Positions 17,228 to 26,952 of a DNA stretch of 64,000 nucleotides are shown here, in pieces; within the stretch, counting starts at the first letter, position 1, and the number at the start of each line of letters is the position of its first letter. The notes below the pieces were generated by a model. That model had not been told where the DNA came from. It saw nothing but the letters and a program-made list of their open reading frames with translations, and searched no databases. Position numbers and translations under genes: made by a program. This DNA is from Sphingobacteriaceae bacterium (GTDB lineage Bacteria; Bacteroidota; Bacteroidia; Sphingobacteriales; Sphingobacteriaceae). Location of the stretch: NCBI GenBank assembly GCA_903642215.1, contig CAHJWG010000001.1:496001-560000 (forward strand), given 5' to 3'.

Positions 17228-18109
17228 TTACATTGATTGTAAAAATTGAATAAGATATTCGGAAAGTAAATCAGGTGCTTCACGGGAAGGAAAGTGCCCA
17301 ACTCCCGGCATCACAATCCGCTGAAACGGCCCGGTAAATTTTTTATGTACGTTTTCACTTGTATAAACAGGATTAACACCATCGGCTTCTCCCTGAATAT
17401 ATAACGTGGGTAACGAAAGCGTTTGGGTTGATTTTACTTCTTTTTCCAGCTTTGCACTTTTCGGGTCTGGCTCAGCTTCGTCCCAGCGCGACTGGTAAGA
17501 ATGAAGGGTAATGTCCACAAAATCTTCATTTTTCCAGCTTTCGGCAACCTGGGTAAAAGTAGCTTCGTTAAACCAGCCTTCCGGCGACCAGTTTTCCCAC
17601 ATGATATGGGCAAAACCAACCGGATCTTTACGTACAGCATCCTGGCCTCGTTTAGTAGCCTGAAACCAGTGATACCATTCTAATTGCGCGTGCTGAAAAG
17701 GAGGAGTAGGAATTCCACCCAGTCTTGGCGGCGTACACAGTAAAGCAATACGGCTCACACGGTCAGGCCAGCCAACAGCGAGTGTTTCTGCAATATTTGC
17801 GCCCCAATCATGGCCGATAACGCTAAATTCTTTGATATTTAAAGCATCCATTAAAGAAATGGCATCCATGGCCAAAATACCTGAATTGCCAGTTCGGGGT
17901 GTGCTTTTTTTATGGAAAGTAGTTTCGCCAAAACCGCGCAGCCAGGGTGCAATAACGCGGAAGCCTTCTGCCATCAGTTGCGGCATAACGTTATCCCAGG
18001 TTGTTGCATCATCCGGCCAGCCGTGCAGCAGTAAAACTACCGGCCGGCCATCCCGGCCTTGTTCCCGGTAAGCGATATTTAACAAATCAGCAGATGCATG
18101 GTATATCAT
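17228..18109 (-). CDS. Alpha/beta hydrolase, epoxide-hydrolase-like
   Basis: About 293 residues. The pattern is that of soluble epoxide hydrolases and haloalkane dehalogenases: oxyanion HGWPD, nucleophile Asp in GHDWGA, a helical cap, TLYIQGEADGVNP carrying the acid, and a late GVGHFPSREAP histidine. An Asp rather than Ser nucleophile argues against a simple esterase. The ATG at 18109 overlaps the stop of the upstream membrane-protein gene (ATGA), so it is preferred over an ATG 9 codons earlier. The two genes form an operon. Confidence 0.87.
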   Translation of the reverse strand: MIYHASADLLNIAYREQGRDGRPVVLLLHGWPDDATTWDNVMPQLMAEGFRVIAPWLRGFGETTFHKKSTPRTGNSGILAMDAISLMDALNIKEFSVIGHDWGANIAETLAVGWPDRVSRIALLCTPPRLGGIPTPPFQHAQLEWYHWFQATKRGQDAVRKDPVGFAHIMWENWSPEGWFNEATFTQVAESWKNEDFVDITLHSYQSRWDEAEPDPKSAKLEKEVKSTQTLSLPTLYIQGEADGVNPVYTSENVHKKFTGPFQRIVMPGVGHFPSREAPDLLSEYLIQFLQSM

Positions 18110-18477
18110 AAATGTGTTTTTGTTTTTCCGTTCCAATCAGTTAGTAAAACTGTTATGCCTGCAATAGCAGTAAAACCAATATTAAAAAGCAGGGCTTTCT
18201 TATCTTTTCGAAACGGTTTTAGAAAACTTTGCAAAGCAAACTGACCAACGTTAAATGGGTCGATCTTACCATGCATAGGAAACGGGATCAATGGTTTTAC
18301 AGCTACCGGCGAATCGGTTAAGGCAACGTAAACTAACAGTGCAATCCCTTCGGCTGCATACAGCGATTTAACTTTTTTATCAAAGCCAAGTAGTGTAGGT
18401 ACCGTTAGCAAACTACCAACCAGGAGGTAATCGGTAATGCAGTGGAGCTTTGGTGAAACTGTTTTTTTCATCATCAA
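18106..18477 (-). CDS. Small membrane protein, function unknown
   Basis: A 123-residue protein with three or four likely membrane helices (TDYLLVGSLLTVPTLL, SLYAAEGIALLVYVAL, ALLFNIGFTAIAGITVLL) and a conserved-looking HGKIDPFNVGQFALQ loop between them. I do not recognise a named family with certainty. It is translationally coupled by a 4-base overlap to the epoxide-hydrolase-like gene, so it may act with that enzyme at the membrane. Confidence 0.7.
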   Translation of the reverse strand: MMMKKTVSPKLHCITDYLLVGSLLTVPTLLGFDKKVKSLYAAEGIALLVYVALTDSPVAVKPLIPFPMHGKIDPFNVGQFALQSFLKPFRKDKKALLFNIGFTAIAGITVLLTDWNGKTKTHL

Positions 18478-18890
18478 TCAACTGAACTCAAAATGAAATT
18501 GTTTTAGGATAATTAAACATTTAAGCAATATAAGTACTCGTATTGGATAATGATTTAATTAGTATGAACAAATAACTTTTTGATGGTGCTTTAGAAAGTG
18601 TGATGGGGAATATCAGCATTGGATCAGCTAAGCCAAACAATTAGGAAGAATATTCCTGCTGAAAGTCCCGGCCAGCCATGTAGCTTAAATGCCAGCTTAG
18701 TGATGCTTCTTTTATGCCACCTATTTTGTTATGCTAAAAAGAGTACTTCATAAAAGCAAAAATAAATAATGCAGTGGAAAAGTTTATTTTTGATACAGGA
18801 TTGATTAATGATCAAACTAATTCAAAAAAATTTAGGAAACCCGGTTCAATCAACTCGATCAAGTACTATCAATCATAAAAAACAGAAAAA
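18478..18890. other. Intergenic region with one motif copy
   Basis: A 413-base gap between divergent genes. It contains one dispersed-motif copy at 18703 and a partial facing copy near 18733-18755 (AGAGTACTTCATAAAAG). The rest is AT-rich and must hold both promoters, but none stands out. Confidence 0.5.
18703..18716 (-). repeat. Dispersed motif copy ATGCTTCTTTTATG
   Basis: Core exact, in the divergent gap before the SRPBCC gene. Only a degraded partner is visible downstream. Confidence 0.8.
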
Positions 18891-19394
18891 ATGAAAAACG
18901 ATCTGCTATTTGATTTTACCGTTAATAGAACGAAACAAACGGTATTCGTAAACAGAGAATTTGCTGCCGGCCTTTCCCTGGTTTGGGATGCTTTTACCAA
19001 ACAGGAAATCCTTGACCAATGGTGGGCACCTAAGCCTTGGGCTTCAAAAACAAAATTTATGAATTTTGAAGTTGGCGGACGAAGATTTTATGCGATGGTA
19101 AGCCCGGAGGGAGAAGAGCATTGGTCACTTCAGGAATACACCTCTATCAGCCCAAAAACAAATTTTAAAATGCTGAATGCTTTTGCAGATAAAGAAGAAA
19201 ACCCGGAATTGCCGGCTTCTGATTGGGATTTTAATTTTAGTGAACAAAACGGAAAGACAAAAGTTAGTATGACCATTTATAATGAATCCCTTGCCCGGAT
19301 GGAGAAAATGATTGAAATGGGTTTCCAGGGAGGATTTACAATGACCTTAAACTACTTGGAAAGTTTGTTGACAACTTTATCGCAACGACAGTAG
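18891..19394 (+). CDS. SRPBCC / AHSA1-domain protein
   Basis: A 167-residue START-like hydrophobic-pocket protein of the AHSA1 (activator of Hsp90 ATPase homologue 1) group. The signature is [27 protein letters not shown] near residues 25-50, followed by [20 protein letters not shown] and a C-terminal amphipathic helix, [17 protein letters not shown]. These single-domain bacterial proteins bind small hydrophobic ligands, and their targets are mostly unknown. It converges with the susD gene, with a strong shared terminator. Confidence 0.85.
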   Translation: MKNDLLFDFTVNRTKQTVFVNREFAAGLSLVWDAFTKQEILDQWWAPKPWASKTKFMNFEVGGRRFYAMVSPEGEEHWSLQEYTSISPKTNFKMLNAFADKEENPELPASDWDFNFSEQNGKTKVSMTIYNESLARMEKMIEMGFQGGFTMTLNYLESLLTTLSQRQ

Positions 19395-19452
19395 AAACAA
19401 ACTGCTGCTAACAAAAGTTTTGCCGCGAGGCTGGCGGCCTGAATAACAATCA

Positions 19453-19483
19453 GGCCCGGTATTATTATCAGCAATACCGGGCC
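19453..19483. terminator. GC-rich bidirectional terminator
   Basis: GGCCCGGTATT (19453-19463) pairs exactly with AATACCGGGCC (19473-19483) across 9 bases, between the convergent SRPBCC and susD genes. Confidence 0.85.
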
Positions 19484-19553
19484 TTAATCAAAATTAACTT
19501 ATCATATATTTTGAATATAGCCCGCAGGTTATGTTAGCTACAAAAAATTTCTA

Positions 19554-21101
19554 TCAATACCCCTGGTTTTGTATGAGCTGTGTATTTAATCCAACTTCGG
19601 CAGCAGGAATAGGAAAAAGCAACCTGAAGTCAGTAACAATTCGCGAATCAGATGGAAGGTAGCTAAATTGTAATTTAAGTTTTGCACCGGCAGCATTTAA
19701 TACATTAATAGCAGTTCCTGTCCGCACTAAATCATACCAGCGCTTATTTTCAAAAGCCAGTTCAACACGCCGCTCATGTAAAATAGTGTTACGCATAGTT
19801 GCCTGATTGATGAAGGTTGCACTGGGTAAACCTGCGCGGGTACGTACTGCATTTAAAGCAGTAAGCGATGATTTACCTTGTTCGTTTTGCGCTTCAGCCA
19901 GCAGTAGCAGTGCTTCCGAATAACGGTAGATCGGGAAATTATCACCCGAACCAGACACTGCAGTTAGCGGTGAGTGCAAATACTTTTTGATGTAAGGAAT
20001 TGCTACTTTACCGGCAGGTGCCGCATTATAACCTGCAACGTTTTTAACCGCCGAAAAAGTAAACAGATCGCTAGCATTATAGGTGCCTTCAGTAATACCA
20101 ATGGATGCATCCGGGCGTTTATCGTTTGGCTCATATGTACTGATGAGATCAGGCGTTGGCGTGTTCAACCCTGCCCCACCGCTATTGTTGATGGCAATGC
20201 CGGTAAGTAATGTGGTGTTGGTACTTCGGGGTAAAAAATTAAAAGTTAGTGTATTAGGTGTAGTGCCAGTAGCCGTACCGTCCAGGTACTGTACCTCAAA
20301 AAGCGACTCTTTACTATTCTTATTTGTGGGCAGGAAAGTACTGGCATAATCAGCATTCAGGCCATAATTCATGCCAGGCAAAGTATTAAGCAGGGTTTCA
20401 GCATCCGCCCAGCGTTTTAAAGACACGTAAACATCTGCCAGAAGTACCGTAGCCGAACCTTTGGTTGCTTCACCCGTTTGCGGAAATTTAGCTGGTGGTG
20501 CCAATTGATTTATCGCTTCTGTTGCATCGGCTATAATTTGCTTATACACGTCATCTATCGAAGCACGTGGAAGAAAGGCATCTGAAGGTACCTTTACCTC
20601 ATTTAAAAAGACCGGTACACCACCAAAAAGCCTAACTAATTTAAAATAGGCAAAAGCACGCAGAAATTTACACTGACCGTCGTAATTTTTTGCGGAAGCA
20701 TCAGCAATGCCGCTGGTACCCTTCAGCCTTGAGATAACGATATTAGCCCTGGAAATGATCTGATACAAATACTGCCACTCAGCAGCAGTGTAGGAGTTGG
20801 TTGATCCATCTTTAAAATCAGAGAGGTTTTCCCTAAAAACAAAAGCAGTTCCTCGGTTAGCCAGGGCAGATTGATAGAAAGTATTATCGGAACGCATCTC
20901 CGAAAAATAAAAATCATTGTTCATCAAATCACGCAGCGGTGCATATGCTGCCGTTACAGCCTGCTTAAACTGGGCATCTGTTTGGTAATAGTTCGCATCA
21001 GTATAAGAAGATGAAGGAGAAAGATCCAAAAAACTTTTTTTACACGACGTTATAAGGAGCATAATTACGATAAGGCCAATATATGTATATGTCTTTTTCA
21101 T
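19554..21101 (-). CDS. SusD/RagB-family nutrient-binding lipoprotein
   Basis: A 515-residue surface lipoprotein that forms the lid of a SusC transporter. The lipoprotein signal ends with LLITSC, and the mature N terminus KKSFLDLSPSSSYTDANYYQT is typical. TPR-like helices follow, for example GQCKFLRAFAYFKLVRLFGGVPVF, and the C-terminal signature ALNAVRTRAGLP with ILHERRVELAFENKRWYDLVRTG is intact. It lies 20 bases downstream of susC on the same strand. The substrate cannot be told from sequence; no glycoside hydrolase is adjacent. Confidence 0.95.
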   Translation of the reverse strand: MKKTYTYIGLIVIMLLITSCKKSFLDLSPSSSYTDANYYQTDAQFKQAVTAAYAPLRDLMNNDFYFSEMRSDNTFYQSALANRGTAFVFRENLSDFKDGSTNSYTAAEWQYLYQIISRANIVISRLKGTSGIADASAKNYDGQCKFLRAFAYFKLVRLFGGVPVFLNEVKVPSDAFLPRASIDDVYKQIIADATEAINQLAPPAKFPQTGEATKGSATVLLADVYVSLKRWADAETLLNTLPGMNYGLNADYASTFLPTNKNSKESLFEVQYLDGTATGTTPNTLTFNFLPRSTNTTLLTGIAINNSGGAGLNTPTPDLISTYEPNDKRPDASIGITEGTYNASDLFTFSAVKNVAGYNAAPAGKVAIPYIKKYLHSPLTAVSGSGDNFPIYRYSEALLLLAEAQNEQGKSSLTALNAVRTRAGLPSATFINQATMRNTILHERRVELAFENKRWYDLVRTGTAINVLNAAGAKLKLQFSYLPSDSRIVTDFRLLFPIPAAEVGLNTQLIQNQGY

Positions 21102-21121
21102 GTTTGTTAAGCAATAAAACT

Positions 21122-24100
21122 TTATTTAAATGTTGCCGAAAGTCCGAAAGAATATGTTCTTGGTATTGGATAAGCATTCTCGTCTACCTTTAAGCCCGAG
21201 GTAGCGTCCTGCCCTGCAAAGTTTATTTCAGGGTTCATTCCACTATACCCTGTTAATACGAAAGCTTGTTGGACAGAGGCATACAAACGGAGGCTTTTTA
21301 GTATAAATTGATCTTTCAAACCGAAGGTATAACCCAGTGATATGTTTTTAACAGTGAAATAGGAGGCATTCTCCAGCCATTGGGAGTTTACCTCGCGTCC
21401 TAAGGCGGTTGTGCCGGTCTTAGTACGCGGATATACACCCGAACCAGGATCATCAACTGAGTGCCAGCGGTCAGCGGCGGCCTCAAGCGGCACACGGGAG
21501 CCGTCCAGGTTGGTTTGATAAGCCCATTTGGCGGCATTTAATATCTTTCCGCCCACAGAAAATGCTGTACTAATATTTAAATCGAATTTCTTGTAAGTAA
21601 AGTAGTTGCTGAACCCACCGGTAAAATCCGGCGTTGGGTCACCGATGAAAGTACGGTCGTTTATATCATCAATAACGCCGTCCCCATTGATGTCGCGTAC
21701 CTTAATGGTACCTACATCTGATGAGCCGTTAGGCGATGTAGCTGTAGCCAGATATTTGGCAGAACTGGCCAGATCTGCAGCATCTTTGTATAGTCCTTCA
21801 AATATAAATCCATAAAATTCGCCCAAATGGTGGCCCACCTGGTTACGGTAATAATCTGAGGACACAGTGTTATTACGACGGATATAACCGGGATCAACCA
21901 GTGCTTTAATAATGTTTCTGTCGAACGACATGTTAAAACTACTGTTCCATCTGAAGTTAGTACTGGCCATATTTACTGTGTTAATCCCAATTTCATGACC
22001 CCAAAACTCCAGCTTGCCTACATTATCCAAGATGGAGGTAAAGCCCGAAGATGTTGGAAGCGGACGACTTTGAATAAGGCCATCCGTGTTTTTATGATAG
22101 TAATCATAAGTAATATTAATGCGGCTGTTTAGCATTGTCAGGTCAAATCCGATATCAAGCTGGCGGCTGCGCTCCCAGCGCAGGTTCTGGTTACCGAGGT
22201 TGCTGATAGTGGTTCCCTGGGTGATGGTGTTATTATAATTATAATAATAATTGGAAGTGGTAGACTGTGCTACGTAATTGCCAAAAAAGTTATTTCCGGT
22301 GATTCCGTAGCTGGCCCTTATTTTAAATAAATTAATCAGCTTTAAACGTTCCATAAACTTTTCATCACTTACTACCCATCCCGCGGATACCGATGGGAAA
22401 TTACCGTATTTTTGATTCGCACCAAACCGTGATGAACCATCATTCCGGAAAGAACCTTGCAGCAGATACCTGTCTTTGTAACTGTAGTTAATGCGTGCAA
22501 TTGCAGATAGTAATGCGTATGCGGTATAATTACTGTTACCGGTAACGCTGGTAGCTGCTGTTAGATAAGTAATGTCGTCGCTGGCGAAACCCAATCCTGT
22601 AAGTGTATTGCTTTCCTGCGTAAATTTTTGAACGGAGTAACCACCCAAGATTTCCAGGCGATGGTTATGACCGAATGTTTTATTATAATCGAGATAGCTT
22701 TCGGCTGTATAGGATCCATTATCAATAGAACTGCTAGTGCCGGTCGGGTTGTTTACGGTTGAGCTAACTACACCTGATTGGTAATAGTGCCGGGTTTCGT
22801 TACCCTTATCGATACCGGTATTTACTTTTAATTGCAAGCCTTTTATAAATTCATAATTAAAATAAGCATTGCCCAGAATTCGCGTTGTCTTATAATCATC
22901 GTTTGTGAGGTTAAACTGCGCCAAAGGATTAATGTAGGCCACCATTCCGGGTGAATAGGTATCCCGATTGTAGCTGCCATCAGGATTGAACGGAGATTTA
23001 AGCGGGCTGGCTTCAAAAATACGTTCAAACAAACCGCCAACGCCATCAGTAGCTAAACGGTTATTATGATCCAAACGGTAACTTGGTGCTAAACTGAAGC
23101 CCACTTTTATCTTACTTCCTGCAATGGTTAAGTCCTTATTTAACCGGCCGGAAAAAAGGCGCGTACCGGTATTAATAAGAACTCCCTGCTGTTCCTGGTA
23201 ACCGAATACGGCAGTTGAAGAAGATTTTTCAGTTGCTGACTGAACAGTCAAATCATAATTCTGGATAGGGGCAGTGCGGGTTAAGAGCTTGTACCAGTTG
23301 GTGCCTTCTCCATATTGCGAAGGGTTAAGATATTCTGCCGGCGTTTGTGTTGCTGCGTTTTCGTACCGGCGAATGTCCTGGAAACGCTCGTTCATAAATG
23401 TAGCATACTGTTGAGCGTTCATTACCTTGGGTACTTTGTTGCCTGGTAATTTCTGCAAGCCGTAATTAGCATTAAACTCAATTTTAGAATCTCCGGCTTT
23501 GGCATGTTTAGTTGTAATCAAGATAACTCCATTGGCGGCACGCGAACCATATAGTGCAGTAGCTGATGCATCTTTAAGTACACTGTAACTTTCAATTTCA
23601 CTGGGGTTAATGTTGTTGATACTACCGGTAATAGGCAATCCGTCTACTACAAATAGAGGTTGGTTATCAGAGTAAAAAGAGGCAGAACCCCGGATACGGA
23701 AATCCAAGCCTCGGCCAGGTTGCCCGCTGCTTTGTACTACCGAAACGCCTGCAATTTTACCCTGCAACTGCTGGGCAAACTGTTGCACCGGCATATCCTG
23801 TAATGGCGCAGCATCCTGTGTTGCTACAGAGCCGGTAATTTCACGGCGGCGCTGGCGGCCATAACTTACCGTTACCTCTTGCAACTGGTTGCCGCTACCT
23901 GCACCCAGTTGCAAATCAACCACCGTTTCTGCACCTGATGTTACTTTTATATTACTTATTTCCTTACGGGTATAGCCAATGAAGGTGGCAGCAATGGTGT
24001 AAGTGCCGGGCGCTACCCGAAGCGTGTAGCTACCGGAAGCACCAGAAATAATACCTGTTGTTGTACCAATTACTGTTACGCTTGCACCAGGCAAAGGGCC

Positions 24101-24232
24101 GGTATTGTCAGAAACAAGGCCCCGAATGATACCGGTGCTCTGCTGTGCATAAGCAAATTGGATTGCCGTTGTAAAAAACAAGCAAACAGCAATAAATCGG
24201 TGATAAAAATTTAATGTGTAAAAATTTTTCAT
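21122..24232 (-). CDS. SusC/RagA-family TonB-linked outer-membrane transporter
   Basis: A 1036-residue TonB-dependent transporter partnered with the downstream SusD. The signal peptide ends with QFAYAQ. A CarboxypepD_reg-like domain (GIIRGLVSDNTGPLPGASV) is followed by a linker with EVTVSYGRQRRREITGSV as TonB-box region, and a plug with the hallmark SVLKDASATALYGSRAANGV. The barrel ends in a terminal aromatic/basic strand (TYSFGLSATFK). No FecR/sigma-factor pair lies next to it, so regulation by an anti-sigma system is not visible here. The decayed phosphoesterase upstream hints at a phosphate-containing substrate in the past. Confidence 0.96.
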   Translation of the reverse strand: MKNFYTLNFYHRFIAVCLFFTTAIQFAYAQQSTGIIRGLVSDNTGPLPGASVTVIGTTTGIISGASGSYTLRVAPGTYTIAATFIGYTRKEISNIKVTSGAETVVDLQLGAGSGNQLQEVTVSYGRQRRREITGSVATQDAAPLQDMPVQQFAQQLQGKIAGVSVVQSSGQPGRGLDFRIRGSASFYSDNQPLFVVDGLPITGSINNINPSEIESYSVLKDASATALYGSRAANGVILITTKHAKAGDSKIEFNANYGLQKLPGNKVPKVMNAQQYATFMNERFQDIRRYENAATQTPAEYLNPSQYGEGTNWYKLLTRTAPIQNYDLTVQSATEKSSSTAVFGYQEQQGVLINTGTRLFSGRLNKDLTIAGSKIKVGFSLAPSYRLDHNNRLATDGVGGLFERIFEASPLKSPFNPDGSYNRDTYSPGMVAYINPLAQFNLTNDDYKTTRILGNAYFNYEFIKGLQLKVNTGIDKGNETRHYYQSGVVSSTVNNPTGTSSSIDNGSYTAESYLDYNKTFGHNHRLEILGGYSVQKFTQESNTLTGLGFASDDITYLTAATSVTGNSNYTAYALLSAIARINYSYKDRYLLQGSFRNDGSSRFGANQKYGNFPSVSAGWVVSDEKFMERLKLINLFKIRASYGITGNNFFGNYVAQSTTSNYYYNYNNTITQGTTISNLGNQNLRWERSRQLDIGFDLTMLNSRINITYDYYHKNTDGLIQSRPLPTSSGFTSILDNVGKLEFWGHEIGINTVNMASTNFRWNSSFNMSFDRNIIKALVDPGYIRRNNTVSSDYYRNQVGHHLGEFYGFIFEGLYKDAADLASSAKYLATATSPNGSSDVGTIKVRDINGDGVIDDINDRTFIGDPTPDFTGGFSNYFTYKKFDLNISTAFSVGGKILNAAKWAYQTNLDGSRVPLEAAADRWHSVDDPGSGVYPRTKTGTTALGREVNSQWLENASYFTVKNISLGYTFGLKDQFILKSLRLYASVQQAFVLTGYSGMNPEINFAGQDATSGLKVDENAYPIPRTYSFGLSATFK

Positions 24233-24276
24233 AGTTACTTTATGGTTTTAAAGGCTGTGAAGAGATAAACGGCAAC

Positions 24277-24290
24277 ATAAAAACAGCATC
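24277..24290 (+). repeat. Sister-motif copy ATAAAAACAGCATC
   Basis: Exact copy 45 bases upstream of the susC start codon, in its probable 5' leader. Unpaired. Confidence 0.7.
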
Positions 24291-24415
24291 CGAATTTTGG
24301 TGCAAACCTCAGCTTCATTTGTTTCCTTATGATTAACACAACATTAATTTAACAAGTGAAAAATACGCTGATCGCGTTTTACGATTAATATCAATTTAAT
24401 ATATAAGATGTAAAT

Positions 24416-25061
24416 TTGCTGCTTTACAAATTAGTTCTGGCCCTCTCTAAATGGTATTTGGCCAAAACGGCAATTTATGGTTTGGAAAACCCGGTTAGTA
24501 TTCCTGGTTTAGCTGTAGGTAACTACGATCAGTTTCCTTCTCAATTTTCGTAAAAGGAACTACCGCTTTTTATAATCAATATTTTGGCGTAAAGCATTTT
24601 GAAGGCCGTCCTTATTATGGCGGGCATTATAACAATAACAGCCATTACGACTTGTTCACTGCTGGTGACCTGGATTTTATTGTTGTTTTTTTAAAATTTG
24701 ATTCGCATAATGAAGATCAGGCCAATCTTTATGGTTGGGCAAATGAAATACTGAAAAAATATGCTTCGCGAAAAGCGATTGTGGTAAGCCATTCCATCCT
24801 GCATTTTAATCCGATGAAAGGATCTAATACGCCACAGGAACCATTTAACGCAGAGGGCAAAGCAATTTATGAAGCTTAAAAGCTAATGCAAATCTATCCA
24901 TGATGCTAAGCGGACATGTTGGCGACAATGGTGAGGGATACCGTACTGACGTTTATAATGGCTACACTATAAAAGCTTTTCTTAATGATTACCAGAGCCG
25001 GCCTAATGGCGGCCATGGCTTGATGGGTTTATATACGTTTTTTGTTAAAAAAACGAACTAA
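24416..25061 (+). pseudogene. Decayed metallophosphoesterase
   Basis: Three consecutive reading frames, each shifted by -1, together give the C-terminal part of a calcineurin-like phosphoesterase. Segment one ends VGNYDQFPSQFS at a stop at 24551. Segment two runs KGTTAFYNQYFGVKHFEG to AEGKAIYEA, ending at 24879, with the metal-site motif VVSHSILH. Segment three is KANANLSMMLSGHVGDNGE to the stop at 25061. The one-base losses are near 24550 and 24877. The N-terminal half, including the first metal ligands, is missing, and the usual GNHD reads GNYD. It is a true pseudogene on several independent grounds. Confidence 0.85.
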
Positions 25062-25219
25062 GTGTTAAAACGTTTTCACCCTACTTTAAAGAAATTGAAA
25101 CTGATGGCGATAATAGTTTACCGTGCCATTGTTTAATTAAAAAGAAATGCAGTAGCTCTATAAGATGTTTTTGTTATAACGATGATGAAAGAATAATTTT
25201 CATTCTTAAAAAATACATA

Positions 25220-26227
25220 TTAAAACAACTTGGCTAGTGAAAAAACACCTGCCGCAAATAAAGCTGAAACCGGAATAGTTAAAACCCAGGCCCAGATTAA
25301 ATTAACCGTAACGCCCCAGCGAACAGCAGATACACGTTTAGTTAACCCCACGCCGATAATAGAACCGGTTATAGTATGTGTTGTAGAAACCGGGATTCCA
25401 AAATGCTCTGTTACAAATAACGTTATGGCACCGGCGGTTTCGGCACTTACGCCTTCCAGCGGTGTTACTTTAGTAATTTTGCTGCCCATTGTTTTTACAA
25501 TTTTCCAGCCGCCAGACATTGTCCCTAAAGCAATTGCGGAGTAACACGCAAACGGAATCCATTCCGGCATTTCCGCACCGTTTGTAATCATTTTGGATGC
25601 AACCAGCGCAACGTAAATAATCCCCATTACTTTTTGGGCATCGTTGCCGCCATGTGCAAAACTTAACGCGCCGGATGAAACTAACTGCAATCTTTTAAAC
25701 CAAACTTCGGCAACGGAAGGGCGTGCATTTTTGCAGATATTCATGATCAAAATGTTGATCGCCATACCGATGATCATCCCGATAACTGGGGCCAGAAATA
25801 TAAATAGAACAATTTTTATAATCGGATCAGCATTTACGGCACTAAACGGATTTACACCCATAAAAGCAGCATTAGCCATTCCCGCACCTGCAAAACCACC
25901 AATTAAAGTATGCGATGAACTGGAAGGAATACCCAACCACCAGGTAATTAAATTCCAGGCAATAGCCGCAATTAAACCCGCCATAATTACATGCATGGTA
26001 ATAAAGTTTTCGAAAACGGTTTTAGCAATAGTGTTTGCTACTTTGTGATCTTTTATTAAAAAATAAGCTAAAAAATTAAAGGAAGCCGCCCATAAAACAG
26101 CCTGGAAAGGAGTTAATACTTTGGTAGAAACAATGGTGGCAATTGAGTTGGCGGCATCGTGGAAACCATTAATAAAATCGAAAACAAGGGCTAAAATAAC
26201 AACAACAACTAATAGGATTGAGACCAT
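25220..26227 (-). CDS. pit: PiT-family inorganic phosphate transporter
   Basis: A low-affinity phosphate permease of about 335 residues. The PiT signatures occur near both ends: DFINGFHDAANSIATIVSTKVLTP at the N terminus and FAHGGNDAQKVMGII in the second half, plus GIPVSTTHTITGSIIGVG. About ten membrane helices. The start at 26227 (MVSILLVVVVILAL) is preferred over an upstream ATG that would overlap the DUF47 gene. The two genes are 2 bases apart and form the common pit/DUF47 operon. Confidence 0.94.
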   Translation of the reverse strand: MVSILLVVVVILALVFDFINGFHDAANSIATIVSTKVLTPFQAVLWAASFNFLAYFLIKDHKVANTIAKTVFENFITMHVIMAGLIAAIAWNLITWWLGIPSSSSHTLIGGFAGAGMANAAFMGVNPFSAVNADPIIKIVLFIFLAPVIGMIIGMAINILIMNICKNARPSVAEVWFKRLQLVSSGALSFAHGGNDAQKVMGIIYVALVASKMITNGAEMPEWIPFACYSAIALGTMSGGWKIVKTMGSKITKVTPLEGVSAETAGAITLFVTEHFGIPVSTTHTITGSIIGVGLTKRVSAVRWGVTVNLIWAWVLTIPVSALFAAGVFSLAKLF

Positions 26228-26229
26228 TA

Positions 26230-26880
26230 TTAAGCGTGTTTTACAATGATGGATTCCATAACATTTGCGGCATCTTCGCAACGATCGGTCGCGGTTTCCA
26301 GCGCAGCCAAAATCTCTTTGTATTTAATTAAACGTATGGCATCTTTTTCATACAGAAACAAATCTGCTACGCCACGGTCAAAAACATAGTCTGCCTGGTT
26401 TTCAATACTATTAATCCGGATGCAGGATTCTGCAATATTGCGGACATTTTTCAGGTCTTTCAATTCTACAACTGCTTTTTGCAAATCATAACTTCCTTGT
26501 AAAATTAGTTCCGATAGCTTTTGTATCGGTTCCGTCATTTCCACAATTTGATATAAACTCATCCGATTTGCAGAACCTTGAATCAAATCGGCCACATCAT
26601 CAATTGCGGTAGCGAGCGAGTGAATATCTTCCCGATCAAAAGGCGTAATAAAATTTTTGCCTAATTCCAGATAAATCTGATGCGTAATATCATCGCCTGC
26701 GTTTTCCAGTTTATCAATCTGCTGATAAAGATCTTCCCGGTGCGTAGAACTTGTAGAACTTACGGCTTCAACCAGCAACGTAGCCATCGTTACCACATTG
26801 CTTGCAGATTGTTCAAACAACGGAAAAAATACTTTTTTATCCTTGGGGACAAAATATTGAAGAATACTGTTTAACGACAT
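26230..26880 (-). CDS. DUF47 / PhoU-like phosphate transport regulator
   Basis: A 216-residue, all-helical PhoU-like protein that usually partners a PiT permease and limits phosphate entry. The helical repeats carry acidic metal-binding motifs: QIDKLENAGDDITHQIY near residues 46-62 and INSIENQADYVFDRGV further on, which match the E/D-x-x-x-D pattern of PhoU metal clusters. It sits 2 bases upstream of the PiT gene. A GTTAA direct-repeat pair in its short promoter region may be a regulator site. Confidence 0.92.
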   Translation of the reverse strand: MSLNSILQYFVPKDKKVFFPLFEQSASNVVTMATLLVEAVSSTSSTHREDLYQQIDKLENAGDDITHQIYLELGKNFITPFDREDIHSLATAIDDVADLIQGSANRMSLYQIVEMTEPIQKLSELILQGSYDLQKAVVELKDLKNVRNIAESCIRINSIENQADYVFDRGVADLFLYEKDAIRLIKYKEILAALETATDRCEDAANVMESIIVKHA

Positions 26881-26914
26881 GCGATTTAATTGACTGCAAA
26901 AGTAAGCGGATGGT

Positions 26915-26930
26915 GTTAAGTAATTGTTAA
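26915..26930. promoter_or_regulatory. Pair of GTTAA half-sites 11 bp apart, possible Pho-type box
   Basis: GTTAA at 26915 and 26926, one helical turn apart, 35-50 bases upstream of the DUF47-pit start. The same half-site with 10-11 bp phasing occurs four times before the two-component operon at 38959. Confidence 0.45.
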
Positions 26931-26952
26931 ATATGACAGGGAAGGCAATAAC

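Noticed and set aside
19554..24232. Polysaccharide utilisation locus
   Set aside because: SusC and SusD are present, but no glycoside hydrolase, lyase or surface glycan-binding gene adjoins them, so a glycan substrate is not supported.
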